From Nemertoderma westbladi (lineage: Eukaryota; Xenacoelomorpha; Nemertodermatida; Nemertodermatidae), in contig JAUCBJ010001693.1 in assembly GCA_032718475.1 (NCBI GenBank), positions 1-64,000 on the forward strand: a DNA stretch of 64,000 nucleotides, given 5' to 3'. The notes below the pieces were generated by a model. The model had not been told where the DNA came from, did no database searches, and saw only the letters and a program-made list of their open reading frames with translations. Shown piece by piece: positions 45,861-57,800 of this stretch. A program made the translations under genes and the position numbers. The stretch's first letter is position 1, and every line of letters starts with the position of its first letter.

Positions 45861-46277
45861 ATGGCTTACAATGAGAGTGAAAATGGCGTGTTGGGTGAGG
45901 ATGAGTTACTGAGTTGGGCCTTAGAGGAAGATAGAAAGAAGGATATTGTGAGTAGATCAACCAGCAGAAAAGATATGGAGAAACGGAGACGAAAGAAACG
46001 GAAGGGAAGTAAGAAGGGAAAGAAGAAGGGAAAGAAGAGCAGGTCTAGGAGTCGCCGAGGTAAAGGAAGTCGGTCTAGAAGTCGTAGAGGAAAGGGGAAG
46101 AAAGGAAAGAAGATGAAGGGAAGATCGAAAAGTCGGGGGAAGAAAGGAGTAGGGAAGTCTCGATCAAGGGGCCTTGGAAGAAGAGCCGATGGGAAAAGTC
46201 TTGCCAGTCAGGGAAAACTTGATCCTTGCAGCAAGTTTATGAAGAAGTTGGCAAAAGAGGATATGAAACTGAACTAA
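45861..46277 (+). CDS. Small Lys/Arg/Ser-rich basic protein, copy A (138 aa)
   Basis: Single-exon ORF starting MAYNESENG. The first 35 residues are acidic (GEDELLSWALEEDRKKD). Residues about 36-115 are extremely basic, with KRRRKKRKGSKKG, two copies of SRSRSRRGKG, and KSRSRGLGRR. The tail (CSKFMKKLAKEDMKLN) is mixed. Such composition is seen in chromatin- or RNA-binding proteins, including sperm nuclear basic proteins; I do not recognise the family, so function is open. The purine-rich coding strand is unlike its surroundings. It has a near-identical duplicate at 50856-51224. Start chosen at the ATG rather than the GTG before it. Confidence 0.65.
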   Translation: MAYNESENGVLGEDELLSWALEEDRKKDIVSRSTSRKDMEKRRRKKRKGSKKGKKKGKKSRSRSRRGKGSRSRSRRGKGKKGKKMKGRSKSRGKKGVGKSRSRGLGRRADGKSLASQGKLDPCSKFMKKLAKEDMKLN

Positions 46278-46333
46278 TTAATCCTGTAAACTGATATTTT
46301 CCTGCCTCGCGGTCAACTATTTTATTGATAAAG

Positions 46334-46407
46334 CGTTACTAATAATATATTATTTAATGAATTAAGATTTTAATCTTAATTCATTAAATAATATATTCTT
46401 AGTAACG
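46334..46407. repeat. 74-bp palindrome 3' of basic-protein gene A
   Basis: Arms reading CGTTACTAATAATATATTA and its complement (one or two mismatches) meet at ATTAAGATT/AATCTTAAT. It lies about 60 bases after the stop codon and could form a strong hairpin in the mRNA 3' end. In unit B the homology stops just past the centre (63710). Confidence 0.85.
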
Positions 46408-46575
46408 GTCCTACTGTTATCTGTCAATTACTTTATCTTTCATGCAATGATTATAAATATTATCCTACATGCCCATAACTAAAGAAATAAATTTACTCAA
46501 GAAATTCCAGAAACATGTTGCATTTCTATAACTGCTTGTAAGCCAACATATTATTATAATGTTAACTTTACTTCA

Positions 46576-46750
46576 CCGTAGAAGTAAGTTTCGAACGCCC
46601 ATAGCTATTTATTATATTATATATTTTTAAAAACTGCCATCTCGAAAATGCTCCAGTTGCACCGCAGTTATTCTTTAACCTAATTGATTTGGTACCAATG
46701 GAAAGCTGGCCATGCAAGGATTCCAAATAATAATGTAAAAACATTTGAAT
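46576..46750. mobile_element. Fragment of the foldback family
   Basis: GTTRCACCGCAGTTATTCTT, then TTGGTACCAATGGAAAGCTG and GCAAGGATT, match the left arm of the copy at 42866-43549 (around 43040-43140). The rest of the element is missing. Confidence 0.7.
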
Positions 46751-47234
46751 TTGGTTGGGTGCAGAGAGATGTACTTTTTCGAATTTGTAATGCCAAATTT
46801 GTGGGAAGATCTGTGGATACCTCAATGTGTGACTATTCCACAATAGTTTATTTTATCGGGGTAGTTCGTACTTTAGATAGTATATGTTGGAATTGACTGA
46901 GCATACCAATAGTTCTTACTCGCGAAGTTAGTTCTTTGTCTTGATAGGCATACGGCCCCTGGATATAGTGAATATGGAATGAAAATAATCCCGTTAACAG
47001 AATAAATACGCCTTTGATTTTTACAGGTATTGAAAATCACCCACCTAAATTATGTTGTATATTACATCCATTCAAGAACCTTTAATATAATTTAACCAAT
47101 GGACAACAGATTCTAGAATCCGACCACGACGGAATGCCGTACCAATCGGTGAGCGGGTGAATTGACGTCATTCGCCTACCGTACCGACCAGGGGCGGACC
47201 CAAGGTTATTGGACATGGACACGGACATGTATCA

Positions 47235-50200
47235 ATGTGGAACTCTGCGCCCCCGGTCCCAAATGCGCCCGTGGCCCCCGCCGCGGCCTCGAATGCGCCC
47301 GTGGCCCCCGCCGTGGCCCCGAATGCGCCCGTGGCCCCCGCCGCGGCCCCGAATGCGCCCGTGGCCCCTGCCGCGGCCCCGAATGCGCCCGTGGCCCCCG
47401 TCACGGCCCCGAATGCGCCCGTGGCCCCCGCCGCGGCCCCGAATGCGCCTGTGGCCCACGCCGCGGCCCCTAATGCGCCCGTGGCCCACGCCGCGGCCCC
47501 GAATGCGCCCATGGCCCCCGCCGCGGCCCCGAATGCGCCCGTGGCCCCCGCCGCGTCCCCGAATGCGCCCGTGGCCCCCGCCACGGCCCCGAATGCGCGC
47601 GTGGCCATTTCATGTAAAGGTTGCAGGAAAGTTTACCGTTACCCAGCTAGCCTTACAAAGCATCAGATTTTGTGTCCGCGGTTCAAAGCTGCTGATAACT
47701 TAGAACTGCTGTCACAGCTCCCTTTTTCCTTGCCAAATACACTGCCAAAAATAGGTGCTGATGCGAACAGCTTATCATTCATATCCTGGAACGTGGAGGG
47801 AGCAGAGACCACATTGGACACGACCATCGATGAAACTTTTACCAACACAGACGTTCTGTTACTCACTGAGACTTTTATGGAAGACCTCGTTATTGATGGG
47901 TATGCTTGCTACAATGTCCCTTGTGAAAAACAAGACCATGGCCGTCCAACGGGTGGTCTAACCATAGGAATCAACTCTCGGCTATCATTCGTGCATAAAT
48001 GTTTATTCTCTAGCCCGTCAATAATAGCCGTGCAATGCCCGAATTTCCATATTATTTTAGCTTATTTTAAACCTGTGACCGATGTAACCGAGATACTATT
48101 GGAGCTCAACGACGTGGTACAGTTGGTGTTGTTTAAAGCAAACATTCCCGTGATTTTAGCTGGCGATTTTAATTGCCGGATAGATGGCGACAGTACGCGT
48201 GGTGATCTGTTATGTGACTCTCTATTGGGTCTCAATCTCGTATCAATCTCAGACCCTAAATTGCCGACTTATATCTGTTGGAATGGAACTAGTGTTATCG
48301 ATCTTGTGTTTGCCAGTACCAATATCTTAGATTATATCAACACCGCAGTAATACATACAATCAATACTAAACACCAGCGCGTCAATATCAATCTATCAAT
48401 GGAACATATTAATTCTGTTGGAATTGGAACACGAGATAAACGCCCTGAGACAATCCGTAACATCGATACGGACAAACTAGGTGAATTACTCGACCCGGAA
48501 ATCTTTGCAAATGCATTGGCTGACAGTGTCGATTCGGCATGCAAACATGTATCCGATGCAATTACTCAGTCTGCAATAAACCGCCCACAAAGGAAATCAA
48601 AGCCATGGTTTAACAAATCCTGTTATAATCTTATGTCCCAGGTTAAACAACATCGTAGTTTAATAAACAGCGACTCATCGGATACCCAACTGGAAGCATA
48701 CAGAACCATTCAGAAGGAATATAAATCAACTATGAAAGCGAATAAAAAGTTATACTCAATACGGCGTGAGTCGAATATAATTAAACGTTGTGAATCAGAC
48801 CAAAAGGAATTCTGGAACATATTGAAAACTCGGAAAGAAACATCAGTGTCCCACCAGGTGACTAATGAGAGCTGGTTCAACCATTTCACATCTCTGCTTA
48901 CAAGACCAAATCCACCTCAGCTTCCTGAAGTCGATAATAACTATGAAGATTACCTTGATACCACAATAACGGGGGAAGAAGTAACTGCAGCTGTAGCAAG
49001 CCAGAAGTCGGGAAAGGCTGCTGGCCCAGACGGTATCACTAATGATATACTGAAAAAAGGGTTCGGCCATCTGTTCCCTTTTCTGTTCGCGTTATTCGCT
49101 GTATGCTTCTCGAAAGCAACCTGCCCTATAGCATGGCTAACCTCAATAATTATTCCATTGTATAAGGGAAAAGGCCCAAAGTCTTCGCCGGATGCATACC
49201 GCGGGATCGCACTGTTATCTTGTTTATTTAAAACGTATACCTCAATCCTATTCAAACGGTTATATACATGGGCCGAGACATATAATAAACTTCCAGACGA
49301 ACAGTATGGTTTCCGTACTGGCCGATCCACATTAGACGCTGTACGCAAATTATACAGTTACATATCTAACTCATTGCCATCGGGTAGTCCAGTGTATTGT
49401 GTCTTTGTGGATTTCACAAAGGCATTCGACTCTGTTAACAGGGTCAAATTAGCCTATAAATTATCCAAACTTGGAGTAAGTCGAATATTTATCTCAGCAA
49501 TATGGGCTTTAATAGCTACAAACTGCATTCGCATTTGTGTAGGATTGTATCTATCAGACCCAATTTTTCAGATGATCGGTGTAATACAAGGTGACAAGTT
49601 GTCGCCGCTACTTTTTAGCTTGTTCATTGCTGACCTGCCTCTAGTTCTGACCGGTATTGGTATTGGTCTACTCCTTTATGCCGATGACCTAGCTATCTAT
49701 GGAAATTCGATTAATTCGGTGCAAAAAACTTTAGACAAACTCTACAAATATTGTGATGAAAATGACTTACATGTAAATTTGTCCAAAACTAAGGTAGTGA
49801 AGTTCCGCCGTGGTGGACGCTTGTCAAAGCAAGATAAACTTTTTTATAACAACAAATCATTGGAATTTATTAACAATTTTAATTACTTAGGAGTAGTGTT
49901 TACAACTACAAACAAATCATCAGGCCATTACAAACACTTATATAAACGTGGTGTTGCCTCGTGCATGCGACTAGCCTGCATAGTTGATATGCATTCGATA
50001 TCGTACCCCTCTGCTCAAAAATTATGGTCCCTGGTGGTGTTTCCCGCTGTTACCTACGGCATATCTGTATTCCAGAACTTAACAAAGGAACAACAGAAAC
50101 AATTAGAACACGTAATAAAGGTGCGCGGTTTTTTCTGGAAAATTTGGTGTGGAGTAGCGAAATATGCGTCCACTACAAAGATTTTAGAAGCTGTTGATAA

Positions 50201-50450
50201 CCCAAACAGCACATCAATCTCATTGGCCAACTTAGCTGGGAACAGGCGCCGCATAGCGGCACAGTTCCTATCTAATGGGTTTCACCACAAAGTCTGCCAA
50301 GAGGGGAGATGCTGGAGACCAAAAGATAAATGTGTCTGTCGTCTCTGTAAAGAGCCAGCAAAAGATGTTGCCCACACTTTGGTTTGTGAAGCTATACCAA
50401 ATCCCCAAACCCCACTGGAACTTGCCTTTTACCTGCAAAAGCTCGATTGA
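47235..50450 (+). CDS. LINE ORF: zinc finger, APE endonuclease, reverse transcriptase (1071 aa)
   Basis: Performs target-primed reverse transcription of its own RNA. Residues 8-125 are about twelve copies of the ten-residue repeat [11 protein letters not shown] zinc finger follows at about 126-148 (CKGC, then H-x4-C). The APE-type endonuclease spans about 178-390 ([35 protein letters not shown]). RT spans about 590-900 ([71 protein letters not shown], catalytic YADD near 815, NYLGVVFTT). The C-terminus has a CRLC-x9-H-x3-C knuckle near 1033. All catalytic motifs look intact. Clade not assigned. A decayed relative is at 5850-6240. Confidence 0.95.
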   Translation: MWNSAPPVPNAPVAPAAASNAPVAPAVAPNAPVAPAAAPNAPVAPAAAPNAPVAPVTAPNAPVAPAAAPNAPVAHAAAPNAPVAHAAAPNAPMAPAAAPNAPVAPAASPNAPVAPATAPNARVAISCKGCRKVYRYPASLTKHQILCPRFKAADNLELLSQLPFSLPNTLPKIGADANSLSFISWNVEGAETTLDTTIDETFTNTDVLLLTETFMEDLVIDGYACYNVPCEKQDHGRPTGGLTIGINSRLSFVHKCLFSSPSIIAVQCPNFHIILAYFKPVTDVTEILLELNDVVQLVLFKANIPVILAGDFNCRIDGDSTRGDLLCDSLLGLNLVSISDPKLPTYICWNGTSVIDLVFASTNILDYINTAVIHTINTKHQRVNINLSMEHINSVGIGTRDKRPETIRNIDTDKLGELLDPEIFANALADSVDSACKHVSDAITQSAINRPQRKSKPWFNKSCYNLMSQVKQHRSLINSDSSDTQLEAYRTIQKEYKSTMKANKKLYSIRRESNIIKRCESDQKEFWNILKTRKETSVSHQVTNESWFNHFTSLLTRPNPPQLPEVDNNYEDYLDTTITGEEVTAAVASQKSGKAAGPDGITNDILKKGFGHLFPFLFALFAVCFSKATCPIAWLTSIIIPLYKGKGPKSSPDAYRGIALLSCLFKTYTSILFKRLYTWAETYNKLPDEQYGFRTGRSTLDAVRKLYSYISNSLPSGSPVYCVFVDFTKAFDSVNRVKLAYKLSKLGVSRIFISAIWALIATNCIRICVGLYLSDPIFQMIGVIQGDKLSPLLFSLFIADLPLVLTGIGIGLLLYADDLAIYGNSINSVQKTLDKLYKYCDENDLHVNLSKTKVVKFRRGGRLSKQDKLFYNNKSLEFINNFNYLGVVFTTTNKSSGHYKHLYKRGVASCMRLACIVDMHSISYPSAQKLWSLVVFPAVTYGISVFQNLTKEQQKQLEHVIKVRGFFWKIWCGVAKYASTTKILEAVDNPNSTSISLANLAGNRRRIAAQFLSNGFHHKVCQEGRCWRPKDKCVCRLCKEPAKDVAHTLVCEAIPNPQTPLELAFYLQKLD
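47258..47605. repeat. 30-bp coding minisatellite in the LINE ORF
   Basis: About twelve units of CCGAATGCGCCCGTGGCC plus CCCGCCGCGGCC (30 bp), GC-rich in an AT-rich neighbourhood. They encode [10 protein letters not shown]. All other forward and reverse frames are also largely open, which gives several artefact ORFs. Confidence 0.93.
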
Positions 50451-50727
50451 CCATTTTACCGACATTTTATGTGCATTAATTTTTACCAAATTTAACTTAG
50501 CCAAAATATATAATAAAATATTAACTAAATGGTATTTATTTCTAACATAGTATATTTTATGCGTGTACTGATTAATTTGTATATTAGTGCTAAAAATTAT
50601 GTCCTCAATTAACTGTATGTATTATTTTATATTTATTGTGTATTTTATTAATATCTATATCCTCTTACGTCCAATCTGGATATTACACGTCTTATGAATT
50701 ATCGATTCTAGAATTTAATCTTCATAT

Positions 50728-50735
50728 TATATAAA
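50728..50735 (+). promoter_or_regulatory. TATA-box-like motif of basic-protein gene B
   Basis: TATATAAA at the position equivalent to that of copy A. It lies only 14 bases downstream of the LINE target duplication, so the proximal promoter survived but everything upstream is now LINE sequence. Confidence 0.45.
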
Positions 50736-50855
50736 TAACAAAAACGTCGATAAAACTTGTCATACGCAAAACACTAATGATTAAAGTTGCAACAAATTTT
50801 TATTAGGATAAATAAATAATAGAAACAGTACTGGTGATTAGGTTCCAGTGCTGTG

Positions 50856-51224
50856 ATGGCTTACAATGAGAGTGAAAATGGCGCGTTGGGTGAGGATGAG
50901 TTACTGAGTTGGGCCTTAGAGGAAGATAGAAAGAAGGATATTGTGAGTAGATCAACCAGCAGGAAATATATGGCGAAACGGAGACGAAAGAAACGGAAGG
51001 GAAGTAAGAAGGGAAAGAAGAGCAGGTCTAGGAGTCGCCGAGGTAAAGGAAGTCGGTCTAGAAGTCGTAGAGGAAAGGGGAAAAAAGGAAAGACGATGAA
51101 GGGAAGATCGAAAAGTCGGGGGAAGAAAGGAGTAGGGAAGTCCCGATCAAGGGGCCTTGGAAGAAGAGCCGATGGGAAAAGTCTTGCCTGTCAGGGAAAA
51201 CTTGACCTTGCAGCAAGTTTATGA
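50856..51224 (+). CDS. Small Lys/Arg/Ser-rich basic protein, copy B (122 aa, frameshifted C-terminus)
   Basis: Nearly identical to the 138-aa copy A through the acidic N-terminus and basic core, with a four-residue in-frame deletion in the KKGKKKGKK stretch. A one-base deletion near 51207 (CTTGACC versus CTTGATCC) shifts the frame. The last 17 residues of A are replaced by LAASL and a stop. Coding sequence otherwise shows few changes, so the copy is young. It is boxed in between the LINE upstream and the LTR element downstream; whether it is expressed is unknown. Confidence 0.6.
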   Translation: MAYNESENGALGEDELLSWALEEDRKKDIVSRSTSRKYMAKRRRKKRKGSKKGKKSRSRSRRGKGSRSRSRRGKGKKGKTMKGRSKSRGKKGVGKSRSRGLGRRADGKSLACQGKLDLAASL

Positions 51225-51318
51225 AGAAGTTGGTAAAGGAGGAGATGAAACAGAACTACTATCTGAAAAAAAAATTTGTTGATTTGTTGAACTAATTAAT
51301 CCTGTAAACTGATATTTT

Positions 51319-52589
51319 TGTAAAATCTTCTGTGGGATATAACTGGCCCCTTTTGCTTCGCAATCCAGTTTCCCCCCAGGCGCTGGAATACTCTAAAAGG
51401 CTCTCTAACTATATATATATTCCCCTCGCCCGTAAGGTACCGTTATAGGTGTTTTAACGGACATAAAAGTCATTCTTCTATATACGTGTTTTGGCGGACA
51501 TGGTAAGGCAAAAAACCTGCAATGCACCAAATACCTTTACACAGCTTAGCCTTGATGATTCAGATTACGACATCTAACAGCTGGTTGCTGACATGGAAAC
51601 GGCCATTGGACACATGGTTCTTTGTTTAGCTTAAGCCAATCAGAGCGATTTTTTCTGTCGATGTGGAGCTTTTCGGCCGATCATACTAGGAGTGTTCAGT
51701 CTTACTGTTTTTGTGATACTGTTGTGTTGTTGCTATCTAGGCCAGGAACACCGGCTCTAGAGTCAACTCGTTTTCATACTTTAGAAGAAACATTAGTAGG
51801 CTTAAGATTATAGAGCGTATAACTGTTATCAGTTCAGTCCAGTCCATATCATATATCACATATCATAACTTGTCATATCATATCTTGACCTACCGTCTTA
51901 ATGTTTTACTGTTGTCATATTTTGTATTAGTTGGTTGAATATTATTTGGAGAACATTTATAAAGAACCCAAATTTCCCAATTTTCTTGATACACTACAGG
52001 TTAGAGAGACGGGTTATATATAGCGATTGCGACTTATATTATTGTGGTTTGTAGTGAATTTAATGCTATTTGATAAGCACTACATGAATCCGTTGCTGTT
52101 CTCTTTATATATGATAAAATTCATTGACGGTCGGCAAATTAGTGAGCAGTATTGTGTGTTACCGGTAGTGTGCATGATTGTGACTGATAACTAAGCATTT
52201 CCTAAAGAATGCGCCTCATACGTGAATCATAAGCCTTACCGACTTACCGTTGTGATTAGTATAAGTCATATCTCTGTTTACCTAGATAGAGCGCCACGTC
52301 CTAAAGGAACTGTTAATATTTCCCGAAAGTGAATAATATTAGTCAGAAATTATTTATTAACGATCAATCGAATAATACAGTAAGCTTACACTGCAATAAT
52401 AATCTAAGCCCTCAGAATCCAGTCTCCCGGGTATATCCAGCGGGTGAATGGACGCGCACTAGGCTGGCTTCTGCTAATGTTGTGTTTATTGGTATTAAAT
52501 ATTTGTCAACTTCTAAAGTCTATTTGTAAACCAAAAGACATATAAATTTTGGCAGGTTAAACTGCTAAAGGTCTTCAAAAGCGCGTACA
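51319..52589 (+). repeat. 5' LTR (1271 bp)
   Basis: TG...CA termini. A TATA-like TTATATATAG at 52014-52023 is a candidate core promoter. A frame of about 60 codons (51622-51813) lies inside and is repeated in the 3' LTR; I do not consider it a gene. The bases after the LTR (ATAACAGTTATAG) do not show an obvious tRNA primer-binding site. Confidence 0.93.
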
Positions 52590-54834
52590 ATAACAGTTAT
52601 AGTCTTTATTGCAGTAAGCAATAAAGTTGAAAGTACCGGTCGACCGGTAAACCTGAACCGGTACTTCTGTAGGTCAGTAGGCCCAACTGCCAGAACCGGT
52701 ACTGCTGTAGGTCCGTAGGTCCAACTGCCAGAACCGGTACTTCTGTAGGTCTGTAGGCCCAACCATCCTAACCGGTACTTCCAGTATAAGTACATTAGTA
52801 TTATTCGATTTTGATTATTGTATACCGGTAGGTCTCGATATTAAATCGGGGACGCCTGGTTTTTATTGGGATTTTACTTAGGTCCATTTCTGTCAGTTTT
52901 ATTTCCTAGTAAGTTAATATTGAGCTGAAGACGTGTAAGTCTGCTCAGATTGTTCAGATAACTGTAGGCCGGACTGTTGTCGGATTGTTGTTGGGTTTGG
53001 AGAGATTACTGCGTGTGTAGAGTTTGTCCGATAGAGTGCCAGTTAGTAAGTTGGGGCAGCCATAGCTGTAAGGTCAATCCCCTCTTAAAGAATAAGTCGT
53101 ACTACCGTGTTAGAACGCATACTAACTAACCATTTTGGAATCTGCACATACTGTAGTTTATTTAGGCTTGACAGTATTCTGCCAGCGTTTTGGCCTGTGT
53201 TTGTTTGTGTGGTCTGTTCAGGTACCGTAATAGTTATTACTCAGATATTTTGTAGGCTGGATTGTTGTCTAGCTATTATTAGGTCTGAAGAGATTGCTGC
53301 GTGTGTAGAGTTTGTCTGATAAAGTGCCAGTTAGTAAGTTGGGGCAGCCATAGCTGTAAGGTCAATCCCCTCTTAAAGAATAAGTCGTACTACCGTGTTA
53401 GAACGCATACTAACTAACCATTTTGGAATCTGCACATACTGTAGTTTATTTAGGCTTGGTGGTAGTCTGCCAGCGTTTGGTTTGTATTTTGTTTGAGTAG
53501 TCTGTACACGTAGCGTAATATTTATTATTCAGAGTTTATGCGATTATTCGCAACATTCATGTCCCCAAGTTTATTCCTACAGTAATTGTGCTTGTTACAC
53601 ATACCGTTATAGTTAAATTAACCCCGGTACTACACGGGCTGCTTGGCGTAGGAAAAGACTGGTGACTTTGTGCTTCGGTCACTCCAGCAGATGCCGTGGT
53701 TCTTTTAACTGTTCAAGTATATTTAACTACTGATTATTTGTTGTACCAGTACTTGTACCTAATTTAGGGTTTAGTGTACAGTGCTTTCCGAAAGTAATTA
53801 GTGTGTAGGCAGTATATTTGTGTTGTAAAGTGGTTAATAGGCACGTTGGATCTGGTAGTCCGCGGTAATTAACTTCTAGGTAGGAACACTCCGTGATACA
53901 TAACGTAGTACCTATAGCGATACGGCTATAGGTCGTCAGGCGGTGGTATTTTCCTATCTGGACAGTGCAATATATTTACTACTACTTATTATTTTCAAAT
54001 ACCGTAGTACCCTGTCCGTTGTAATAACCAGAAATCTAACCCTTTGTTAGACTGGTTTGTAGACTTCCTGTAAAATTACCCTAAAAATTTCGTACGTAAT
54101 ATTTTGTTGTGTTTAATTAGAGATTTAATCTCACCCATATCGTAAGTAATTTGTAGTATTAAGTAACTTAGGTAAATTAGAATTATCTGTTTTAGTGTCC
54201 CATAAGTAGCACTTCACTGAGAGCGCACAGCTTCTGTGTAGTGACTTCCCCAGAAATAATAACATCTATTTCAATATTGTAACAAAAACCCTTTTTAACG
54301 GGTATATATCTATTATAAATCAACTCAAACGATTTATAAATAGTAGGCCTGCCATACAACAACTAGGTCTCAATATCAGTTGGACTACTGCTTAAATAAC
54401 GGTAATAAAGTAAGTTAAAGTAACCAAGTAACCCTAAAATATTCAGAAATTCAATTATTCTAAAATAATTGACATACCGGTATTTACCATAGGCTTATTA
54501 TATTTATTTCTATAAATTTGTGCTGAAATCATACCGGTATTCTGTAATTAATTCTAGTCTGTAATAATTATACTTATATATACTATAAGTGTCAGCTGTA
54601 TACCGGTATTCACGATAGGCCTATTATATATTTATATATATTTGTGCTAAAATTATATACCGGTACTCTGTGACAAATCTAGTCTGTAATAATACTTATA
54701 TATATACTATAAGTGTATACCGGTATTCTAATATACTGTAATAAATTACCGGTACTAGGCCAACGGTCATACTGAATTACTAGACTTGCTTTAACTGTAT
54801 TTATAGCCGTAGGCATTCAACTGTGTAAACAAAC
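52590..54834 (+). other. Long 5' leader of the LTR element with internal repeats
   Basis: No gene seen. It contains three copies of a unit of about 43-45 bp with AACCGGTACTTCTGTAGGTC (about 52655-52785). A tandem duplication of about 288 bp follows (about 52950-53237 and 53238-53530), sharing GTTGGGGCAGCCATAGCTGT and AACGCATACTAACTAACCAT. Two or three AT-rich copies of a unit of about 125 bp with TATACCGGTATTC lie at about 54470-54745. Confidence 0.8.
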
Positions 54835-57800
54835 ATGTCAGACGCAACCAAATCACTGTCAGATAGTCTCTTAGAAAGTGTTAGAATGAGTATTAGACAT
54901 AGGCAGCGTATTAAAAGGATCTGTGACCAAGATCCAAGTATAGAACATCCTAGATCCAAGTCTAAGTCACCTACTATTGTAAGAAAGGCCATCCCTACAG
55001 TAGTAGTGTCAGACCCTAGGCTAGTAGAACAGCGTAGGTCTATCATCGGCACTCGGGCCCAAGTCAAGCGGGATCAAGAAGCAGCTATCAAACAGCAGCA
55101 ACCTCCTAGCCAAAAACCTAGTTCTCAGCAGCCCGATAGCTCCAGTAGTTTGGATACTGTTGAGCGGACACCCGAACGCGGAGAGAAGATGGCGGATACG
55201 GTTTATGATGAGCGGCCAACCTATGAAGAATCAACCGACGCCACTTCTTCTCAAGTGGAAAGCGAAGTGGAAAGCGAAGTGGAAAGCGAATTAACAGCAG
55301 CAGAGAAGCCGCGAACTAGAGACGCCATTGACATATATCTGTCAGACTATCAGCGATTCCTAGGAGACGAAGAGTTGAGGAGACGACTGTCTGGACTTCG
55401 CCCTAATAGTGAAGGAACCAAGCTTGTGTTGGACGCAATCGATGCGGAAATGTTAGCTGCGAACCAAACTAAATTCGATGAACAACTCCGCATCACTAGA
55501 GTCCAAGAAGAACAAGTAAAGAAAAAAGCGATAGAAGACAGAAAGAAAGCGGCAGTGGCAGCAGCAGCGGCAAAGGCGGCAGCGGAAGAGGCAAAAGCGG
55601 CAGTGGCAGTGGAAGTGGCAGCAGCAGTGGCAAAAGCGGCAGCGGCAGTGGAAGCAGCAAAAGCAGCAGCAGCAATAGCATTGGCAGAAGCAGAACAGAG
55701 AGCGTCTGAAGAGACCACCCAACTGGAGTTGGAAAATCTTCAAGAGACGCAAGACTGCATAAATAAACAGTTAACTGCTAATCAAATGCAGATGATGAGT
55801 CGATCTACTCCCAAACGCCAAGGATACACATCATCGGAGGAAGGCGAAACCACCGATCCTGAAGGCGGAGGAAATAGATCTCGTCTAAGCAGGCGTAGAA
55901 AAGCATCTCACCGTCACAAATTGCCTGATTTGCCCCCAGCTGTTAGAAGACAACTAGCTAACACAGACTTAGGTAGTTCAGAACCCACAGACCAAATTGT
56001 TAAGGTCAAAAGACTCCCTACGATACTCGATGAGTCTGAAATAATTAGGCCTGTCGTTCCCAAAGCCACTCCTGTGCTAGAGACCCCTGTACTTACAGAG
56101 CTTAACTCTAAATTCCCTTTACACAGTACTACACTGCCTGTACCCGGTAGAACAGTCCATGAGAATATCCCTGTCCTGGACGCTGAGAGAGAAATCAAAG
56201 ATTTGTCTCCCGTCGTCCCGCGTCTGCCCGCTACAATGTTGGCGACTCCCGCTTCGGCGGTCGAGTGGGTAGAGGAGGGACGGCGGGGGATGAATCTCCT
56301 GCTCGGACAGATGCAGGAGACTGTCCACCAACTCAAGGGAACATTAAGGGAAAGTAGGGTAGAATTGCAAGAAGTGCAGCAAAGTATCGCGCTAGAACGC
56401 GACAAATTAGTCAATATACAAAAGGGTATACCAATACCCCCTGTAACATTGTGTCAACCTGTTAGGTCTGAAGTATTACATGCGCAAGGTGTGGAGCCTA
56501 CACGCATCTATACTGCTAGTGAAGTAGAAACTCCTATAGCAAACCCTATTAAGGGTGATTATGAACCTGTTGTTAATGATATTCCCTATAGACCTGATAA
56601 TAATCCGAGAAATTTATATACCGATAATTCGATATTAAATAATACGATGGCCCAAGAAAGCTTTACGCGTCAGATGGCTAGAACAGAAGCCCGCCAAGCG
56701 GTCAAAGTGGGAGAAATCGTCAAATTCAATGGAGATGAGATGAAATGGTTACCTTTCAATGAATATTACAAAGATAGCATACAGAACTCTGTACTATCTA
56801 ACGGAGAGAAACTTAGGTTCCTCATCAAGTGCTTAGAAGGACCTCCCAAGTTAATGGCGTTAAAGTTTATTGGACATCCAGAAGGATTAAGACAAGTTTG
56901 GGATACATTAAACATCAGGTATGGTAACAAGGATAACATAGCTAAGTATTTGTATGCAAAATTAGTAGCCCCCCGAAACTTCCTTAGTAGCGGGATTATA
57001 GAGTTTTCCGATGAGATTCAGGAGATCTGTAGACAATTGGACTGGTTAGGTAAGTCTCATGAATATCAGAGTTCCATGGTTATTGGAGCAGTAGTCTCTA
57101 CTTTACCAAAGGGTGGAGTATGTACACGCTGGGACAAGAAAGTGTTGTACATGAATGAACAACAACGACGAAGCCCTACCATGGCTGATCTCATGTCCTT
57201 TTTAGATAGTAAAGTAAAATTACAACTCATAAAGCAGTCCAGAGAGAAAACATCGGAAAATAAGGTAAGTGAGAAACCCGTTTCTAGGAGAAGGATAATA
57301 CCAGTGTGTTATACTGACGACGGCGAAAGCCAAGCTTCTCAAGAAGAGGACAGCGGGAAAGACACAGCAAAATCTTACTATGACAACAAGACCTATAAAG
57401 ACGTAAGTAAATACAAGTCTCGAACCAGTAACAGGAGAGAACAGGTAACAACAACTCCTCCTACGTCTCCTAAGAGAATTCACGGAAGAAAGCCCGAAGA
57501 AAGAACGAGAGTGCATAACGTTACCCAAGGTAAAGTGAGTAACATCAAACCAAAATGTGCGCTGTGCGACGGGCCCCACCGTTTGAGTGCGTGTGCTGAA
57601 TTTCTAAAGAAATCCCTTGTAGACAGACGTACAGTCCTGTGGAATAAGCGGTTATGCTATAATTGCCTCAGATCAGGACACCAACGGCGAACCTGTTACT
57701 CCGACGTAAAGTGTGCAAAGTGTGGCGCGAAACATCACATCTTGTTACACAGTGAGTTCGAACGAAACAACCCGAGTCAGGTAAGTGAGCCCGAACTACA

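Larger units (their letters stand above)
45560..46947 (+). repeat. Tandem duplication, unit A (with basic-protein gene)
   Basis: Sequence from CCTGGATATAG (45559) onward recurs from about 46948 as unit B. The shared blocks are 45560-45720 with 46950-47119, 45709-46310 with 50704-51318, and 46300-46370 with 63632-63710. Unit B is interrupted by a LINE and an LTR element. Unit A preserves the pre-insertion arrangement and confirms both target sites. Confidence 0.9.
47120..50703 (+). mobile_element. Apparently full-length LINE (3584 bp) with 11-bp TSD
   Basis: Flanked by exact direct repeats GATTCTAGAAT (47109-47119 and 50704-50714). The empty site is preserved in unit A at about 45709-45719. 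It has a short 5' UTR of about 115 bp, one long ORF and a 3' UTR of about 250 bp. There is no poly-A; the 3' end reads TCTTATGAATTATC. An intact ORF, clean TSD and empty paralogous site indicate recent insertion. Confidence 0.93.

Noticed and set aside
47168-47608. Reverse-strand and other-frame Arg/Gly- or Pro/Arg-rich proteins over the LINE start
   Set aside because: Shadow frames of the GC-rich 30-bp coding repeat. Only the frame continuous with the zinc finger and endonuclease is supported.
51622-51813. 63-codon frame in each LTR
   Set aside because: Duplicated only because the LTRs are duplicated. It has no ATG start and no motif.
55350-55752. Reverse-strand Ala-, Leu- and Cys-rich frames inside Gag
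   Set aside because: Shadows of the Ala/Lys/Glu-rich coiled-coil segment of the Gag ORF.
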